From an uncultured Massilia sp. (GTDB lineage Bacteria > Pseudomonadota > Gammaproteobacteria > Burkholderiales > Burkholderiaceae_D): a stretch of 64,000 nt of DNA. The stretch is taken from NCBI RefSeq assembly GCF_913773735.1, contig NZ_CAJYEB010000041.1, forward strand, positions 147,545 through 211,544, written 5' to 3'. The position numbers were made by a program, and so were the translations under genes. This document shows, in pieces, positions 7,685 through 17,483 of this stretch (its first letter is position 1; every line of letters starts with the position of its first letter). The notes beneath the pieces were generated by a model. That model saw nothing but the letters and a program-made list of their open reading frames with translations, did no database searches and was not told the origin of the DNA.

Positions 7685-8695
7685 TTGGCAGCAATGTCAA
7701 TCTCCGGTCGAATCCTGCCAATGCCGCAAGACGCCTCCCGCCACGTCGCCCTGCTCGTCTTCGACGGCATCCAGGTGCTCGACGCCAGCGGCCCCGCCGC
7801 CGTGTTCGGGGCCGCCAACGACGCCGCCGGGCGGCCGTTCTACCGCATGCACGTGCTGTCGGCGCACGGCGGCGCCATCACCAGCAATTGCGGCCTGGCC
7901 CTGCTCACCGAGCCGCTCGCCGCGCTGCGGCCCGATGCCATGGACACCGTGCTGGTCGCCGGCGGCAGCAAGCAGGGCATGCAGGAATTCATCGCGCACG
8001 CTCCAGTACGGCAGTGGACGACGCGCGCCTGCGCGGGTGCGCGCCGCTACGGCGCGATCTGCACCGGCGCGTTCGCGCTGGCCGCCTTCGGCCTGCTGGA
8101 GGGACGGCGGGTGGCCACGCACTGGGAAGCCACCGCCGCGCTCGGCCGGCGCCATCCCGGCCTGCGGGTCGATGCGAACGCGCTGTACGTCGAGGACGGG
8201 GCAGTCTGGACGTCGGCCGGCGTCACGACCGGCATCGACATGTGCCTGGCGCTGGTGGCGCGCGACCTGGGCGACGCGGTGGCGCATGCGATCGCGCGCC
8301 GCCTCGTGCTGTATGCGCGGCGTCCCGGCTACCAGACGCAATTCAGTCCGCTGCTGGCGGCCCAGGCCAGGGGCGACCACGGCTTCGAGGCGCTGGTGGA
8401 CTGGATGCGCGCGCACCTGGCCGAACCGCTCGGGGTCGAGCGCCTGGCCGAGCGCGCCGGCATGGCGCCGCGCAGCTTCCACCGGCGCTTCACGGCGGCC
8501 ATCGGCGAGACGCCGGCCCGCTTCGTCGAGACGCTGCGGCTCGACCACGCGCGCCAGCTGCTGCACACGCCGCTGATGCTCAAGGAAGTGGCGGCACAGG
8601 CCGGCTATGCGACGCCGGGCCTGTTTTCCAAGGCGTTCGTGCGGCGCTTCGGCATGGCCCCGAACCTGTTCCGGGACATGCACGCCGGCCGCTGA
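7685..8695 (+). CDS. GlxA-family transcriptional regulator (DJ-1 domain plus AraC helix-turn-helix)
   Basis: Residues about 15-190 form a DJ-1/PfpI-like sensor domain (HVALLVFDGIQVLDASGPAAVFG, YGAICTGAFALAAFGLLEGRR, SAGVTTGIDMCLALVARDLG). The last 100 residues form an AraC double helix-turn-helix with the signature EVAAQAGYATPGLFSKAFVRRFGMAPNLFR. Start choice is open: a TTG at 7685 sits six bases after a GGAAGGGG ribosome site, whereas ATGs at 7694 and 7721 have poorer sites. The divergent DJ-1 gene is the obvious target. The ligand is unknown. Confidence 0.88.
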   Translation: MAAMSISGRILPMPQDASRHVALLVFDGIQVLDASGPAAVFGAANDAAGRPFYRMHVLSAHGGAITSNCGLALLTEPLAALRPDAMDTVLVAGGSKQGMQEFIAHAPVRQWTTRACAGARRYGAICTGAFALAAFGLLEGRRVATHWEATAALGRRHPGLRVDANALYVEDGAVWTSAGVTTGIDMCLALVARDLGDAVAHAIARRLVLYARRPGYQTQFSPLLAAQARGDHGFEALVDWMRAHLAEPLGVERLAERAGMAPRSFHRRFTAAIGETPARFVETLRLDHARQLLHTPLMLKEVAAQAGYATPGLFSKAFVRRFGMAPNLFRDMHAGR

Positions 8696-8699
8696 ACGC

Positions 8700-9041
8700 T
8701 CACTCGACCCGCGTCAGCTCGACGCCGTCCACGGTCATCTTCCACTTGCCCTTGTCGCGGTGCGGCGGCTTGCTCACGACGAAGGTCGAGCGGATGATGC
8801 CGGCGCCGACGTCGAAGTCGTCGCCATTGAAACCCTGCAGGTCGACCGTGAGGTCGACGTTCTTGCCGGGGCGCTCGCGCTTGTACTCGACGTGGCCGTC
8901 CTGCCCGATCTTCAGGCGCATCTTCTCGCCCAGCCATTCGCCGACGTAGTTCGCCTTGGCCGGCGGGACCGGCACCGGATCGGCGAAACCGGGCGCGGCG
9001 GCGAACAGGCAGGCGGCAAGCAGGGCGGCGTGGAGGCGCAT
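8700..9041 (-). CDS. Small exported protein of unknown function
   Basis: The start at 9041 has a good AAAGGA ribosome site six bases away and yields 113 residues beginning with a signal peptide (MRLHAALLAACLFAAAPGFA). The mature domain of about 90 residues is predicted to be mostly beta (NYVGEWLGEKMRLKIGQDGHVEYKRE, GKWKMTVDGVELTRVE). It resembles small periplasmic lipocalin-like or copper-resistance-neighbour domains only in a general way. No catalytic residues stand out. It converges tail to tail with the GlxA gene. Confidence 0.65.
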   Translation of the reverse strand: MRLHAALLAACLFAAAPGFADPVPVPPAKANYVGEWLGEKMRLKIGQDGHVEYKRERPGKNVDLTVDLQGFNGDDFDVGAGIIRSTFVVSKPPHRDKGKWKMTVDGVELTRVE

Positions 9042-9130
9042 CGGATGTCCTTTCGGTGGCGGCGGGGAAGGCATCCAGTATCGGGCGGCGTCGCGGCGGC
9101 GTCAAACACATTCGGCTATGCATGCGGGCG

Positions 9131-9154
9131 AAAAAAAGCCCGCGTGGCGCGGGC
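9131..9154 (-). terminator. Rho-independent terminator downstream of yggL
   Basis: Read on the minus strand, GCCCGCG and CGCGGGC form a seven-pair stem with a three-base loop, followed by seven T residues. It lies 20 bases past the yggL stop, so it ends the pyrC-DUF3025-oxidoreductase-yggL transcript. Confidence 0.85.
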
Positions 9155-9173
9155 TTCGTGGCGTGCGGGAGGA

Positions 9174-9548
9174 TCAGATGCCGTAGCCGTGCCACGCATC
9201 CTTGAAGTCCTGGGCGCGCGCGTCGACCACTTCCGGACGGGCGCGCAGCCACTGCACGACGGCCTCGCGATCTTCCTCGGTGGGCGAGCCGCGCTCGATG
9301 TTGGCGACCACGCCTTCGGTCTCGCTGAACGGCTCCTTGCCGCCGAAGCCGCCGCCCAGCAGGCCGCGCTGCTCCAGGAAGCCGAAGAAGTCGTTGATGA
9401 AGTCGTGGTACGGCGCGCCGCGCATGGGGGCGTTGAACACCAGTTCGATGTCGAAGCAGTGTTCCTTGAAGTCGCCGACGCGCAGCTTCTTGCGCTGGCG
9501 CGGGTTCAGGCGGCGCAGGCGGCCGGTCGAGCGGGGATCGCGTTTCAT
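9174..9548 (-). CDS. yggL: YggL family 50S ribosome-binding protein (DUF469)
   Basis: The protein has 124 residues, starting MKRDPRSTGRLRRLNPRQRKK and containing RKKLRVGDFKEHCFDIELVF and DDFINDFFGFLEQRGLL-like segments typical of YggL/DUF469. Family members bind the large ribosomal subunit and have been linked to growth and stress responses. It is the last gene of a four-gene minus-strand run and follows the Gfo/Idh/MocA gene by 20 bases. A strong terminator follows. Confidence 0.88.
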   Translation of the reverse strand: MKRDPRSTGRLRRLNPRQRKKLRVGDFKEHCFDIELVFNAPMRGAPYHDFINDFFGFLEQRGLLGGGFGGKEPFSETEGVVANIERGSPTEEDREAVVQWLRARPEVVDARAQDFKDAWHGYGI

Positions 9549-9568
9549 GGATAGGTTCTCCTTGTTGG

Positions 9569-10563
<995 letters not shown>

Positions 10564-10567
<4 letters not shown>

Positions 10568-11370
10568 GCGGTTCCCCTCTTCGGCCGGAATACGGCCTCG
10601 TCACGGTAAAAGACGTCGTCCTGTCCCGGCCACCAGCCGGGCACGCCCAGCGCCTGCAGCGGCGTGAACGCGGCATTGCTCAGGCCATCGCGCGCCAGCG
10701 CCTGCGCCAGCGTGGCGTCGATCCAGTCGCGCCGGCCGTCCCAGCCCAGCGCGAACACGTCGGCCGGGGCGAACACGATGCGCGTGTGCGCGGTGATCGC
10801 CTTGCGCGGCGCCACCAGCTTTTCCATCAGCGCGTGGCCGAACAGCCAGGCTTCGGCGCCGCCGCCGGGCGCGAACCGCGCGCGCCGCGTCCACAGCGCG
10901 TCGACCCAACGGTGCGCGCGCAGGTCGTCGGCCAGGGCGCGGCCGTCGTCGTCGTCGCGCACCAGCAGCAGCGCGGCATTCTCGTCGAAGATCGTGGCGG
11001 CGTCGCGCGCCGGACCGCGCGACTTGCCGACGCCGGCCGCCGCGATCTGCGCGGCCTGCAGCGCATTCAGTTCCCGCTTGATGCGCGGGAAGGTCTGCCA
11101 CACCAGGCCGTTGAAGAAGTCGTGCAGGTTCTCGCGCGTGGGCACGCGGCCGGTGGCGCCGATGAATGCCTCGTAGGCGGTGTCCGGCGGCAGGTCGGCC
11201 TGCGGCACGAAGCGGATCGGCTGGCCGCGGTGGTTGACCAGGCCGAGCCGCGCCGCGTTCGCGTTGAACGCGGCGATGAACGGTCCCGGCGCCAGGCTGC
11301 CGAAGGCGGGACGCACCGTGTCGAACCACGGCCGCGTCCAGTCGATCTCCGCGAAGGACTCCAGCGCCAT
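10564..11370 (-). CDS. DUF3025 domain-containing protein
   Basis: This 268-residue cytosolic protein matches the DUF3025 pattern: an N-terminal IDWTRPWFDTVRP, then RFVPQADLPPDTAYEAFIGATGRVPTREN, and NLHDFFNGLVWQTFPRIKRELNALQ. No enzymatic function is known for the family. It sits six bases after pyrC and overlaps the next gene by four bases, so it belongs to the pyrC transcript. The composition is like its neighbours. Confidence 0.85.
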
Positions 11371-11376
11371 CCCCGC

Positions 11377-12426
11377 TTACAGCATCTTCCAGCCGATCTG
11401 CTCGCCGCCGTTCAGCGGGACCAGCTCGTGTTCGCCCATCGGCACGGTGGCCGGCAGGGTCCAGCTTTCGCGCTTGAGGGTGATGGTGCCCGCGTTGACC
11501 GGCAGGTCGTAGAAGGCCGGGCCGTTCAGGCTGGCGAAGGCTTCCAGCTTGTCCAGCGCGCCGGCCTGCTCGAAGGCGGTGGCGTACAGTTCCATCGCGT
11601 GCAGCGCGGTATAGCAGCCGGCGCAGCCGCAGGTGGTTTCCTTGGTGTGCACGGCGTGCGGGGCAGAGTCGGTGCCGAGGAAGAAGCGCTCGTCGCCGCT
11701 GGTGGCGGCCGTCACCAGCGCCAGGCGGTGTTCCTCGCGCTTGAGGACCGGCAGGCAGTAGTAGTGCGGGCGGATGCCGCCGCGGAAGATCTCGTTGCGG
11801 TTGTACAGCAGGTGGTGCGCGGTGATGGTCGCCGCGATCGGCCCCTCGGCCTCGGCCACGTACTCGGCCGCGTCCTTGGTGGTGATGTGCTCGAACACGA
11901 TCTTCAGTTCCGGGAAGTCGCGGCGCAGCGGGCGCATCACGCGCTCGATGAACACGGCTTCGCGGTCGAACAGGTCGACGTGGTTGTCGGTGACTTCGCC
12001 GTGGATCAGCAGCGGCATGTCGGCTTCCTGCATCGCGTCCAGCGTCCTGACGCACTTGCGCAGGTCGGTCACGCCGGCCGCCGAGTTGGTGGTGGCGCCG
12101 GCCGGGTACAGCTTGACGGCGTGGACGAAGCCGGAATCCTTCGCGCGGCGGATCTCGTCCGGGTCGGTGTCGTCGGTCAGGTACAGCGTCATCAGCGGCT
12201 CGAAGGCCATGCCCGCGGGCAGCGCCGCCAGGATGCGGTCGCGGTAGGCCGCGGCCAGCGCGGTGGTGGTGACCGGAGGCTTGAGGTTCGGCATGACGAT
12301 CGCGCGGGCGAACTGGCGCGCGCTGTGCGGCAGCACGCTGGCCATGGCGGCGCCGTCGCGCAGGTGCAGGTGCCAGTCGTCGGGACGGGCGAGGGTGATG
12401 GTGTCGGGGGATTCGATGGTGGACAT
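11377..12426 (-). CDS. pyrC: Dihydroorotase
   Basis: PyrC cyclises N-carbamoyl-aspartate to dihydroorotate in pyrimidine synthesis. The 349 residues and the motifs PDDWHLHLRDG (metal-binding HxH), VKLYPAGATTNS (carboxylated lysine), LLIHGEVTD, FEHITTKDAAEYV and LGTDSAPH (catalytic Asp) are those of the type II PyrC family. It opens the four-gene operon running to yggL, and its start is 218 bases from the divergent suyA gene. Confidence 0.97.
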   Translation of the reverse strand: MSTIESPDTITLARPDDWHLHLRDGAAMASVLPHSARQFARAIVMPNLKPPVTTTALAAAYRDRILAALPAGMAFEPLMTLYLTDDTDPDEIRRAKDSGFVHAVKLYPAGATTNSAAGVTDLRKCVRTLDAMQEADMPLLIHGEVTDNHVDLFDREAVFIERVMRPLRRDFPELKIVFEHITTKDAAEYVAEAEGPIAATITAHHLLYNRNEIFRGGIRPHYYCLPVLKREEHRLALVTAATSGDERFFLGTDSAPHAVHTKETTCGCAGCYTALHAMELYATAFEQAGALDKLEAFASLNGPAFYDLPVNAGTITLKRESWTLPATVPMGEHELVPLNGGEQIGWKML

Positions 12427-12555
12427 GGCGGCTCTCGGATTGCGAACCCCGGCATTTTACCCGCAGGGCAGGCGCGCGGCACGCGTCGCATGCGGCCGGC
12501 GCCGTGAATTTCCGGCACGAATTTCCATGGCGGCGGCGCCACCCACGGCATAATT

Positions 12556-12600
12556 CATATAGATGATATGGTTGACACGCATGAATTCGCGGCGTAGCAT
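12556..12600 (+). promoter_or_regulatory. suyA promoter with operator-like palindrome
   Basis: A 15-base perfect palindrome CATAT-AGATG-ATATG (12556-12570) abuts a -35 box TTGACA (12572-12577). After 17 bases comes the -10 box TAGCAT (12595-12600). Transcription should start near 12607, 38 bases before suyA. The palindrome centres near -44, a position suited to an activator touching RNA polymerase. Nearly the same block (ATATAGATGAT-N-TG-N-TTGACA) precedes the symporter gene at 17763-17785. Confidence 0.75.
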
Positions 12601-12644
12601 GGATTCACGGTCGACATCGAACCGGCCGCTCAAAGGAGACAGAC

Positions 12645-12926
12645 ATGATTCATTTTGTGGTGCACGAAGAAGGCGACTCGGTGGGAACCGTCGTGGTCGA
12701 GGGCGTCAGGACCGGCGCGGCGCTGAACGGCTGGGTCATGGAGCAGGACCAGGTGGTGGAAATGCGCACGGCCAGCGACATCCCCATCGGCCACAAGATC
12801 GCGCTCAAGCCGCTGGCGGTCGGCGACACCGTGTTCAAGTACGGCGTCGACATCGGCAAGGTCGTGGCGCCCATCGCCGCGGGCGAGCACCTGCACGTCC
12901 ACAACGTCAAGACCAAGCGCTGGTAA
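12645..12926 (+). CDS. suyA: UxaA-family small subunit, probable (R)-sulfolactate sulfo-lyase alpha (SuyA)
   Basis: The 93-residue protein is one SAF domain (MIHFVVHEEGDSVGTVVVEG, DIPIGHKIALKPLAVGDTVFKYG), with conserved histidines in GHKIAL and GEHLHVHN. In altronate or galactarate dehydratases this domain is fused to the large domain. A free subunit of about 90 residues paired with a ~390-residue partner is the arrangement of sulfolactate sulfo-lyase, which splits 3-sulfolactate to pyruvate and sulfite. The AAAGGAG site is well placed. The substrate assignment is inferred from the split and from the exporter-type neighbours; another hydroxyacid dehydratase remains possible. Confidence 0.72.
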   Translation: MIHFVVHEEGDSVGTVVVEGVRTGAALNGWVMEQDQVVEMRTASDIPIGHKIALKPLAVGDTVFKYGVDIGKVVAPIAAGEHLHVHNVKTKRW

Positions 12927-12983
12927 GCCGCGCCGCGCGCGCTTCCAGCAGCAGCCAGCCATCGAACCGAACGGAGACAAGCA

Positions 12984-14153
12984 ATGATCAACCACGACAC
13001 CACCTTCCTCGGCTACCGCCGCGAAAACGGCCGCGTCGGCGTGCGCAACCACGTCATCGTGCTGCCGGTGGACGACATCTCGAACGCCGCCGCGGAAGCC
13101 GTGGCCAACAACATCAAGGGCACCATGGCCCTGCCCCACCCGTACGGCCGCCTGCAGTTCGGCGCCGACCTGGAACTGCACTTCCGCACCCTGATCGGCA
13201 CCGGCGCCAACCCCAACGTGGCCGCCGTCGTCGTGATCGGCATCGAGCCGCAGTGGACCCAGCTGATCGTCGACGGCATCGCCAGCACCGGCAAGCCGGT
13301 GCAGGGCTTCGCCATCGAGGGCCACGGCGACCACGACACGATCATGCGCGCCTCCCGGGCCGCGCGCGAGCTGGTGCAGTGGGCGTCCGAAAAGCAGCGC
13401 GAGCCCTGCGCCATCGGCGAGCTGTGGGTGTCGACCAAGTGCGGCGAATCGGACACCACGTCCGGCTGCGGCGCCAACCCCACCGTCGGCAACGCCTTCG
13501 ACAAGCTGTACGACCTGGGCGCGACGCTGCTGTTCGGCGAGACCTCGGAGCTGACGGGCGGCGAGCACCTGGTGGCGGCGCGCTGCGTCACGCCGGAGAT
13601 CAGGGAAAAGTTCATGACCACCTTCGGCAAGTACCAGGACATGATCGAGCGCCACAAGACGTCCGACCTGTCCGACTCGCAGCCGACCAAGGGCAACATC
13701 GCCGGCGGCCTGACGACGATCGAGGAAAAGGCGCTGGGCAACATCCAGAAGATCGGCAAGCGCTGCCAGGTGCACGGGGTGCTCGACAAGGCCGAGGCGC
13801 CCACCGGCCCGGGCCTGTGGTTCATGGATTCGTCCTCGGCCGCCGCCGAGATGGTCACGCTGTGCGCCGCCGCCGGCTATGCCGTGCACTTCTTCCCGAC
13901 CGGCCAGGGCAACGTGATCGGCAACCCGATCGTCCCGGTCATCAAGATCTGCGCCAATCCGCGCACCGTGCGCACGATGGCCGAGCACATCGACGTCGAC
14001 ACGTCCGGCCTGCTGCAGCGCGAAATCAACATGGACGGCGCCGGCGACCAGCTGCTCGACGCCATGCTGCGCACCGCCAACGGCCGCCTCACCGCCGCCG
14101 AGGCGCTGGGCCACCGCGAATTCGTGCTGACGCGCCTGTACGAAAGCGCCTGA
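12984..14153 (+). CDS. suyB: UxaA-family large subunit, probable (R)-sulfolactate sulfo-lyase beta (SuyB)
   Basis: The 389-residue protein belongs to the large-domain UxaA/GarD family: FLGYRRENGRVGVRNHVIVLPVDD at the N-terminus, STKCGESDTTSGCGANPTVG and a GLWFMDSSSAAAEMVTLCAAAGYAVHFFPTGQGNVIGNPIVPVIKICANP block. Cysteines in KCGESD, SGCG and MVTLCA are candidates for metal binding. It follows suyA by 57 bases and is closed by a terminator at 14192-14223. With SuyA it would release sulfite, which fits the TauE- and YeiH-type transporters nearby. The family is certain; the sulfolactate specificity is inferred. Confidence 0.72.
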   Translation: MINHDTTFLGYRRENGRVGVRNHVIVLPVDDISNAAAEAVANNIKGTMALPHPYGRLQFGADLELHFRTLIGTGANPNVAAVVVIGIEPQWTQLIVDGIASTGKPVQGFAIEGHGDHDTIMRASRAARELVQWASEKQREPCAIGELWVSTKCGESDTTSGCGANPTVGNAFDKLYDLGATLLFGETSELTGGEHLVAARCVTPEIREKFMTTFGKYQDMIERHKTSDLSDSQPTKGNIAGGLTTIEEKALGNIQKIGKRCQVHGVLDKAEAPTGPGLWFMDSSSAAAEMVTLCAAAGYAVHFFPTGQGNVIGNPIVPVIKICANPRTVRTMAEHIDVDTSGLLQREINMDGAGDQLLDAMLRTANGRLTAAEALGHREFVLTRLYESA

Positions 14154-14191
14154 CGGCGGGCGGCCACCTCGCCGCCGCCACGCTCCCCGAC

Positions 14192-14223
14192 GCCGCTCCC
14201 GCCCCTGCGCGAGCGGCTTTTTT
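14192..14223 (+). terminator. Terminator between suyB and the dehydrogenase gene
   Basis: The stem GCCGCTC/GAGCGGC has a 12-base loop and is followed by six T residues. It separates suyAB from the comC-like and tauE genes, so those would be expressed by readthrough or from an unseen promoter. Confidence 0.75.
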
Positions 14224-14244
14224 CATGCGTTTCCGGAGTCTCCC

Positions 14245-15249
14245 ATGCCGACACTCAGCATCGCCGCCCTGTCCACCCTCGCCGCCGACGCCCTGCTGCA
14301 CGCCGGCGCCGGCCGCGCCATGGCCGACGACACCGCCCGCGCCCTGGTCGCGGCCGACGCCCGTGGCCTGGCCTCGCACGGCCTGGCGCGCGTGCCGCAG
14401 TACTGCGCCCACCTGCGCCTGGGCCGCGTCGACGGGGCCGCCGTGCCGCGCCTGCGGCAAGCGCGCCCGGCCGCCATCCTGGTCGACGCCGGCGGCGGCC
14501 TGGCCTTCCCGGCCTGCCGCATGGCCGTCGACGCCGCCGTCGCCGCCGCCCGCGATTGCGGCGCCGCCTTCGCCGGCGTCGCCGACAGCCACCATTTCGG
14601 CGCCGCCGCCCTGCACCTGGAACCGGTGGCGCAGGCCGGCATGGTCGGCCTGGCGTTCGGCAATTCGCCGGCCGCGATGCCGGCCTGGGGCGGGCGGCGC
14701 GCGCTGTTCGGCACCAATCCCGTCGCCGCCGTGTTCCCGCGCCGCGCGGCGCCGGCGCTCATCGTCGACCTGTCGCTGTCCGAGGTGGCGCGCGGCAAGC
14801 TGATGGTGGCGGCGCGCGCGGGGCGCAGCATCCCGCCCGGCTGGGCGCTGGACCGCGACGGTAACCCGACCACCGATCCGCAGGCGGGCCTGGACGGCAT
14901 GATGCTGCCGGCCGGCGGCGTCAAGGGCGCCATGCTGGCCCTCGTGGTTGAGCTATTATGTTGTGCGCTGACGGGGGCGGCGTTCGGCTTCGAGGCCGAC
15001 TCCTTCTTCCGCGACGAGGGCAACCGGCCGCGCATCGGCCAGGCGTTCATGGTCGTCGACCCGGGCGCGCTGGCGGGCGACGACGTCTTCGCCGAGCGCC
15101 TCGAGACGCTGGTGGGCGCCATGCTGGCGGACCCGGACGTGCGCCTGCCCGGCGCGCGCCGGGCCGAGCTGGCCGCCCGCGCCGCCGCGCGCGGCATCGA
15201 CGTCGATGCGGCCCTGCTGGACCAACTGCAAGCGCTGGCGCGCGCCTGA
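14245..15249 (+). CDS. Ldh_2 family malate/lactate/sulfolactate dehydrogenase (ComC-like)
   Basis: The 334-residue protein of the Ldh_2 (malate/L-lactate dehydrogenase) fold has ARGLASHGLARVPQYCAHLRLG, the catalytic histidine region GVADSHHFGAAALHLEPVAQAGMVGLAFGNSPAAMPAWGG, and LDRDGNPTTDPQAGLDGMMLPAGGVKGAMLALVVELL. This family includes ComC, the NAD-dependent (R)-sulfolactate dehydrogenase that interconverts sulfolactate and sulfopyruvate. Its position after suyAB and before a TauE exporter suggests that role; malate or ureidoglycolate cannot be excluded. GGAGTCTCCC precedes the ATG. Confidence 0.75.
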   Translation: MPTLSIAALSTLAADALLHAGAGRAMADDTARALVAADARGLASHGLARVPQYCAHLRLGRVDGAAVPRLRQARPAAILVDAGGGLAFPACRMAVDAAVAAARDCGAAFAGVADSHHFGAAALHLEPVAQAGMVGLAFGNSPAAMPAWGGRRALFGTNPVAAVFPRRAAPALIVDLSLSEVARGKLMVAARAGRSIPPGWALDRDGNPTTDPQAGLDGMMLPAGGVKGAMLALVVELLCCALTGAAFGFEADSFFRDEGNRPRIGQAFMVVDPGALAGDDVFAERLETLVGAMLADPDVRLPGARRAELAARAAARGIDVDAALLDQLQALARA

Positions 15250-15269
15250 GACGCCGGCGGAAAGGTGCG

Positions 15270-16007
15270 ATGGAACTCGGATTCGACACGGTCGCGCCGC
15301 TGGCGCTGATCGTCATGCTTGCCTATACCGTGTTCGGGCTGACCGGCTTCGGCTCCTCGATCACGGCCATGCCGCTGCTGGTGCAGCTGATTCCCCTGAA
15401 GATGGCGGTGCCGCTGATGCTGGTCTACGACCTGGCGTCGGGCCTGGTGCTGGGCCTGAAGAACCTGAAGGTGGTCGAGCGCCGCGAGGTGCTGCGCCTG
15501 GTCCCGTTCATGCTGGCCGGGATGGCCGCCGGCACCTTCGTGCTGGCGCACGCGCCCGAGCGCATCCTGCTGCTGGTGCTGGGCGCCTTCATCCTGTGCT
15601 ACGCGGCCTACAGCCTGCTGCGGCGCGGCACGCCGCGCCCGCTCGGCGCCATCTGGTCGCTGCCCTTCGGCCTCGTCGGCGGCACGTTCACCGCCATGTT
15701 CGGCACCGGCGGGCCGTTCTACACGATCTACCTGGCGCGCCGCCTGGCCGACAAGCTGGTGCTGCGCGCCACCATCAGCGGCACGATCTTCTTCAGCGGC
15801 CTGGCGCGCCTGGCATTGTTCTCGAGCGCCGGCTTCTACCGCGACACGACGCTGCTGGCGCTGGTGGCGCTGCTGTTCCCGTTCGCGCTGGGCGGCCTGT
15901 GGCTCGGCAACCGCCTGCACAGCCGCCTGCCGGCGGCGCGCGTGGTGCAGGCGATCTGGGGGGTGCTGATCCTGGGCGGGGCCAGCCTGGTACTGAGGAA
16001 CCTGTAA
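15270..16007 (+). CDS. TauE/SafE-family membrane exporter
   Basis: This 245-residue integral membrane protein has about eight helices. It shows the duplicated motifs of the TauE/SafE (DUF81) family: FGLTGFGSSITAMPLLVQL near the start and LVGGTFTAMFGTGGPFYTIYLARRL in the second half. Members export sulfite, sulfoacetate and other sulfonate products. The gene starts 20 bases after the dehydrogenase with an AAAGGTG site, so the two are co-transcribed. Export of sulfite released by SuyAB is the simplest reading. Confidence 0.85.
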   Translation: MELGFDTVAPLALIVMLAYTVFGLTGFGSSITAMPLLVQLIPLKMAVPLMLVYDLASGLVLGLKNLKVVERREVLRLVPFMLAGMAAGTFVLAHAPERILLLVLGAFILCYAAYSLLRRGTPRPLGAIWSLPFGLVGGTFTAMFGTGGPFYTIYLARRLADKLVLRATISGTIFFSGLARLALFSSAGFYRDTTLLALVALLFPFALGGLWLGNRLHSRLPAARVVQAIWGVLILGGASLVLRNL

Positions 16008-16031
16008 GCCGGCCGTGCGTGCGCCGGCCGC

Positions 16032-16115
16032 ACGCGTGGACGGTGCAGCCGTCCACCCTACCTCTTCGCAGACGACAGTTGCGCAGGGTGGACGGGTCCC
16101 CCGTCCACGCGTCCG
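16032..16115. repeat. Paired palindromic repeats, GTGGACGG family
   Basis: Two hairpins lie head to head between the convergent tauE and symporter genes. The first (16032-16058) has arms GTGGACGG/CCGTCCAC, and the second (about 16087-16115) is GTGGACGGG/CCCGTCCAC. The flanking ACGCG and CCTAC words are shared with the copy at 24347-24456. Confidence 0.75.
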
Positions 16116-16157
16116 ACCGGCATCAGCAGGCTACCCGGCAAACAGCGTCCCCACCGG

Positions 16158-17483
16158 TCAGACGCCCTGCGGCGCCACCGGCACCTTCACCGGCCGCAGG
16201 ACCTGGCCGTCCTCGTCCTGCACCGGCACGATGTCGCCATTGAGCACGCCGCGCGCCGTCTCGAGGTCGAGTTCCTTTTCCCAGCGCGCCACCACCAGCG
16301 CGGCGACGGCGTTGCCGATCAGGTTCGTGAGGGCGCGGATCTCGTTCATCAGGCGGTCCACGCCGATCACCAGCGCGATGCCGGCCACGGGCAGGATGTG
16401 GGTCGAGCCGAGCGTCGCGGCCAGCGCCACCAGCGCCGCGCCGGCCACGCCCGCGCCGCCCTTCGAGGTCAGCATCAGGATCGCCAGCAGGCCGAGCTGC
16501 TGCCACAGCGTCAGGTCGATGTTCAGGGCCTGGGCGATGAACAGCGAGGTCATGGTCAGATAAATGGCGGCGCCGTCCAGGTTGAACGAATAGCCGGTCG
16601 GCACCACCATGCCCACCACCGAGCGCGCCACGCCCAGGCGCTCGAGCTTGAGCATCAGCTGCGGCAGCACCGATTCGGTGCTGGCCGTGCCCAGCACGAT
16701 GAAGATCTCCTCGCGCAGGTACTTGATGAGCTTCCACAGCGAGACGCCGGCCAGGCGCGCCATCGAACCGAGCACGAACGTGATGAACAGGATCGTGGTG
16801 GCGTAGTAGCAGGCGATCAGCATGGCCAGCTGCTGCAGCGTGCCGATGCCGAACTTGCCGACGGTGAAGGCCATCGCGCCGAACGCACCCAGCGGCGCCA
16901 GCTTCATCACGATGCCGACGATGCCCAGCAGGGCCTTGCCGAATTCGTCGACGATCTCGCGCGCCTTGTGGCCGCGCTCGCCCAGCATCGACAGGCTGAC
17001 GCCGAACAGCACCGAGAACAGCAGCACCTGCAGCAGGTTGCCCTTGGCGAAGGCGTCGACCACCGAGGGCGGGATGATGCCCATGACGAACTGCAGCGTG
17101 GTCTGCGGGTGGGCCTTGTCGGCGATCGCCGCCACCGCGCCCTTGTCGAGCGAAGCGACGTCGGCGTTGATGCCGGCGCCAGGCTGCATGACGTTGGCGA
17201 CGACCAGGCCGATGACCATCGCCACCGTGGTCACCACCTCGAAGTACAGCACCGCCTTGCCGCCCACGCGGCCGACCTTCTTGAGGCTTTCCATGCCGGC
17301 GATGCCGGACACGATGGTACAGAAGATGACCGGCGTGATCACCATCTTGATGCCGTTGATGAAGGCATCGCCGAGCGGCTTGAGGTCGACCGCGATGGCC
17401 GGATACACATGCCCGACCGCGACGCCGGCGATCAGGGCTACCACTACCTGGAAATACAGACTGCGAAAAAGCGAGCTCCTCAT
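16158..17483 (-). CDS. Dicarboxylate/amino acid:cation symporter (DAACS), candidate sulfolactate importer
   Basis: This 441-residue DctA/GltP-type transporter has the reentrant-loop serine motif LGTASTESVLPQL, the GYSFNLDGAAIYLTM motif and MLTSKGGAGVAGAALV. The start at 17483 is preceded by GGAGGAG at ideal spacing; an upstream ATG at 17495 overlaps that site. By family it would carry C4-dicarboxylates such as malate. However, its promoter repeats the suyA operator/-35 block almost base for base, so I infer that it brings in the substrate of the suy pathway. It has a leader of about 240 bases with a small upstream reading frame. Confidence 0.85.
   Translation of the reverse strand: MRSSLFRSLYFQVVVALIAGVAVGHVYPAIAVDLKPLGDAFINGIKMVITPVIFCTIVSGIAGMESLKKVGRVGGKAVLYFEVVTTVAMVIGLVVANVMQPGAGINADVASLDKGAVAAIADKAHPQTTLQFVMGIIPPSVVDAFAKGNLLQVLLFSVLFGVSLSMLGERGHKAREIVDEFGKALLGIVGIVMKLAPLGAFGAMAFTVGKFGIGTLQQLAMLIACYYATTILFITFVLGSMARLAGVSLWKLIKYLREEIFIVLGTASTESVLPQLMLKLERLGVARSVVGMVVPTGYSFNLDGAAIYLTMTSLFIAQALNIDLTLWQQLGLLAILMLTSKGGAGVAGAALVALAATLGSTHILPVAGIALVIGVDRLMNEIRALTNLIGNAVAALVVARWEKELDLETARGVLNGDIVPVQDEDGQVLRPVKVPVAPQGV

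Noticed and set aside
12645..14153. Altronate or galactarate dehydratase (UxaA/GarD) for the two-gene enzyme.
   Set aside because: Those enzymes are normally one fused chain and lie with uronate genes. Here the subunits are split and the neighbours are TauE- and YeiH-type exporters. It is kept as an alternative in the entries but not as the main call.
16158..17483. Ordinary DctA succinate/malate carrier.
   Set aside because: The fold is compatible, but the promoter block shared with suyA ties it more closely to the suy genes. No DctB/DctD sensor genes or sigma-54 site were seen.
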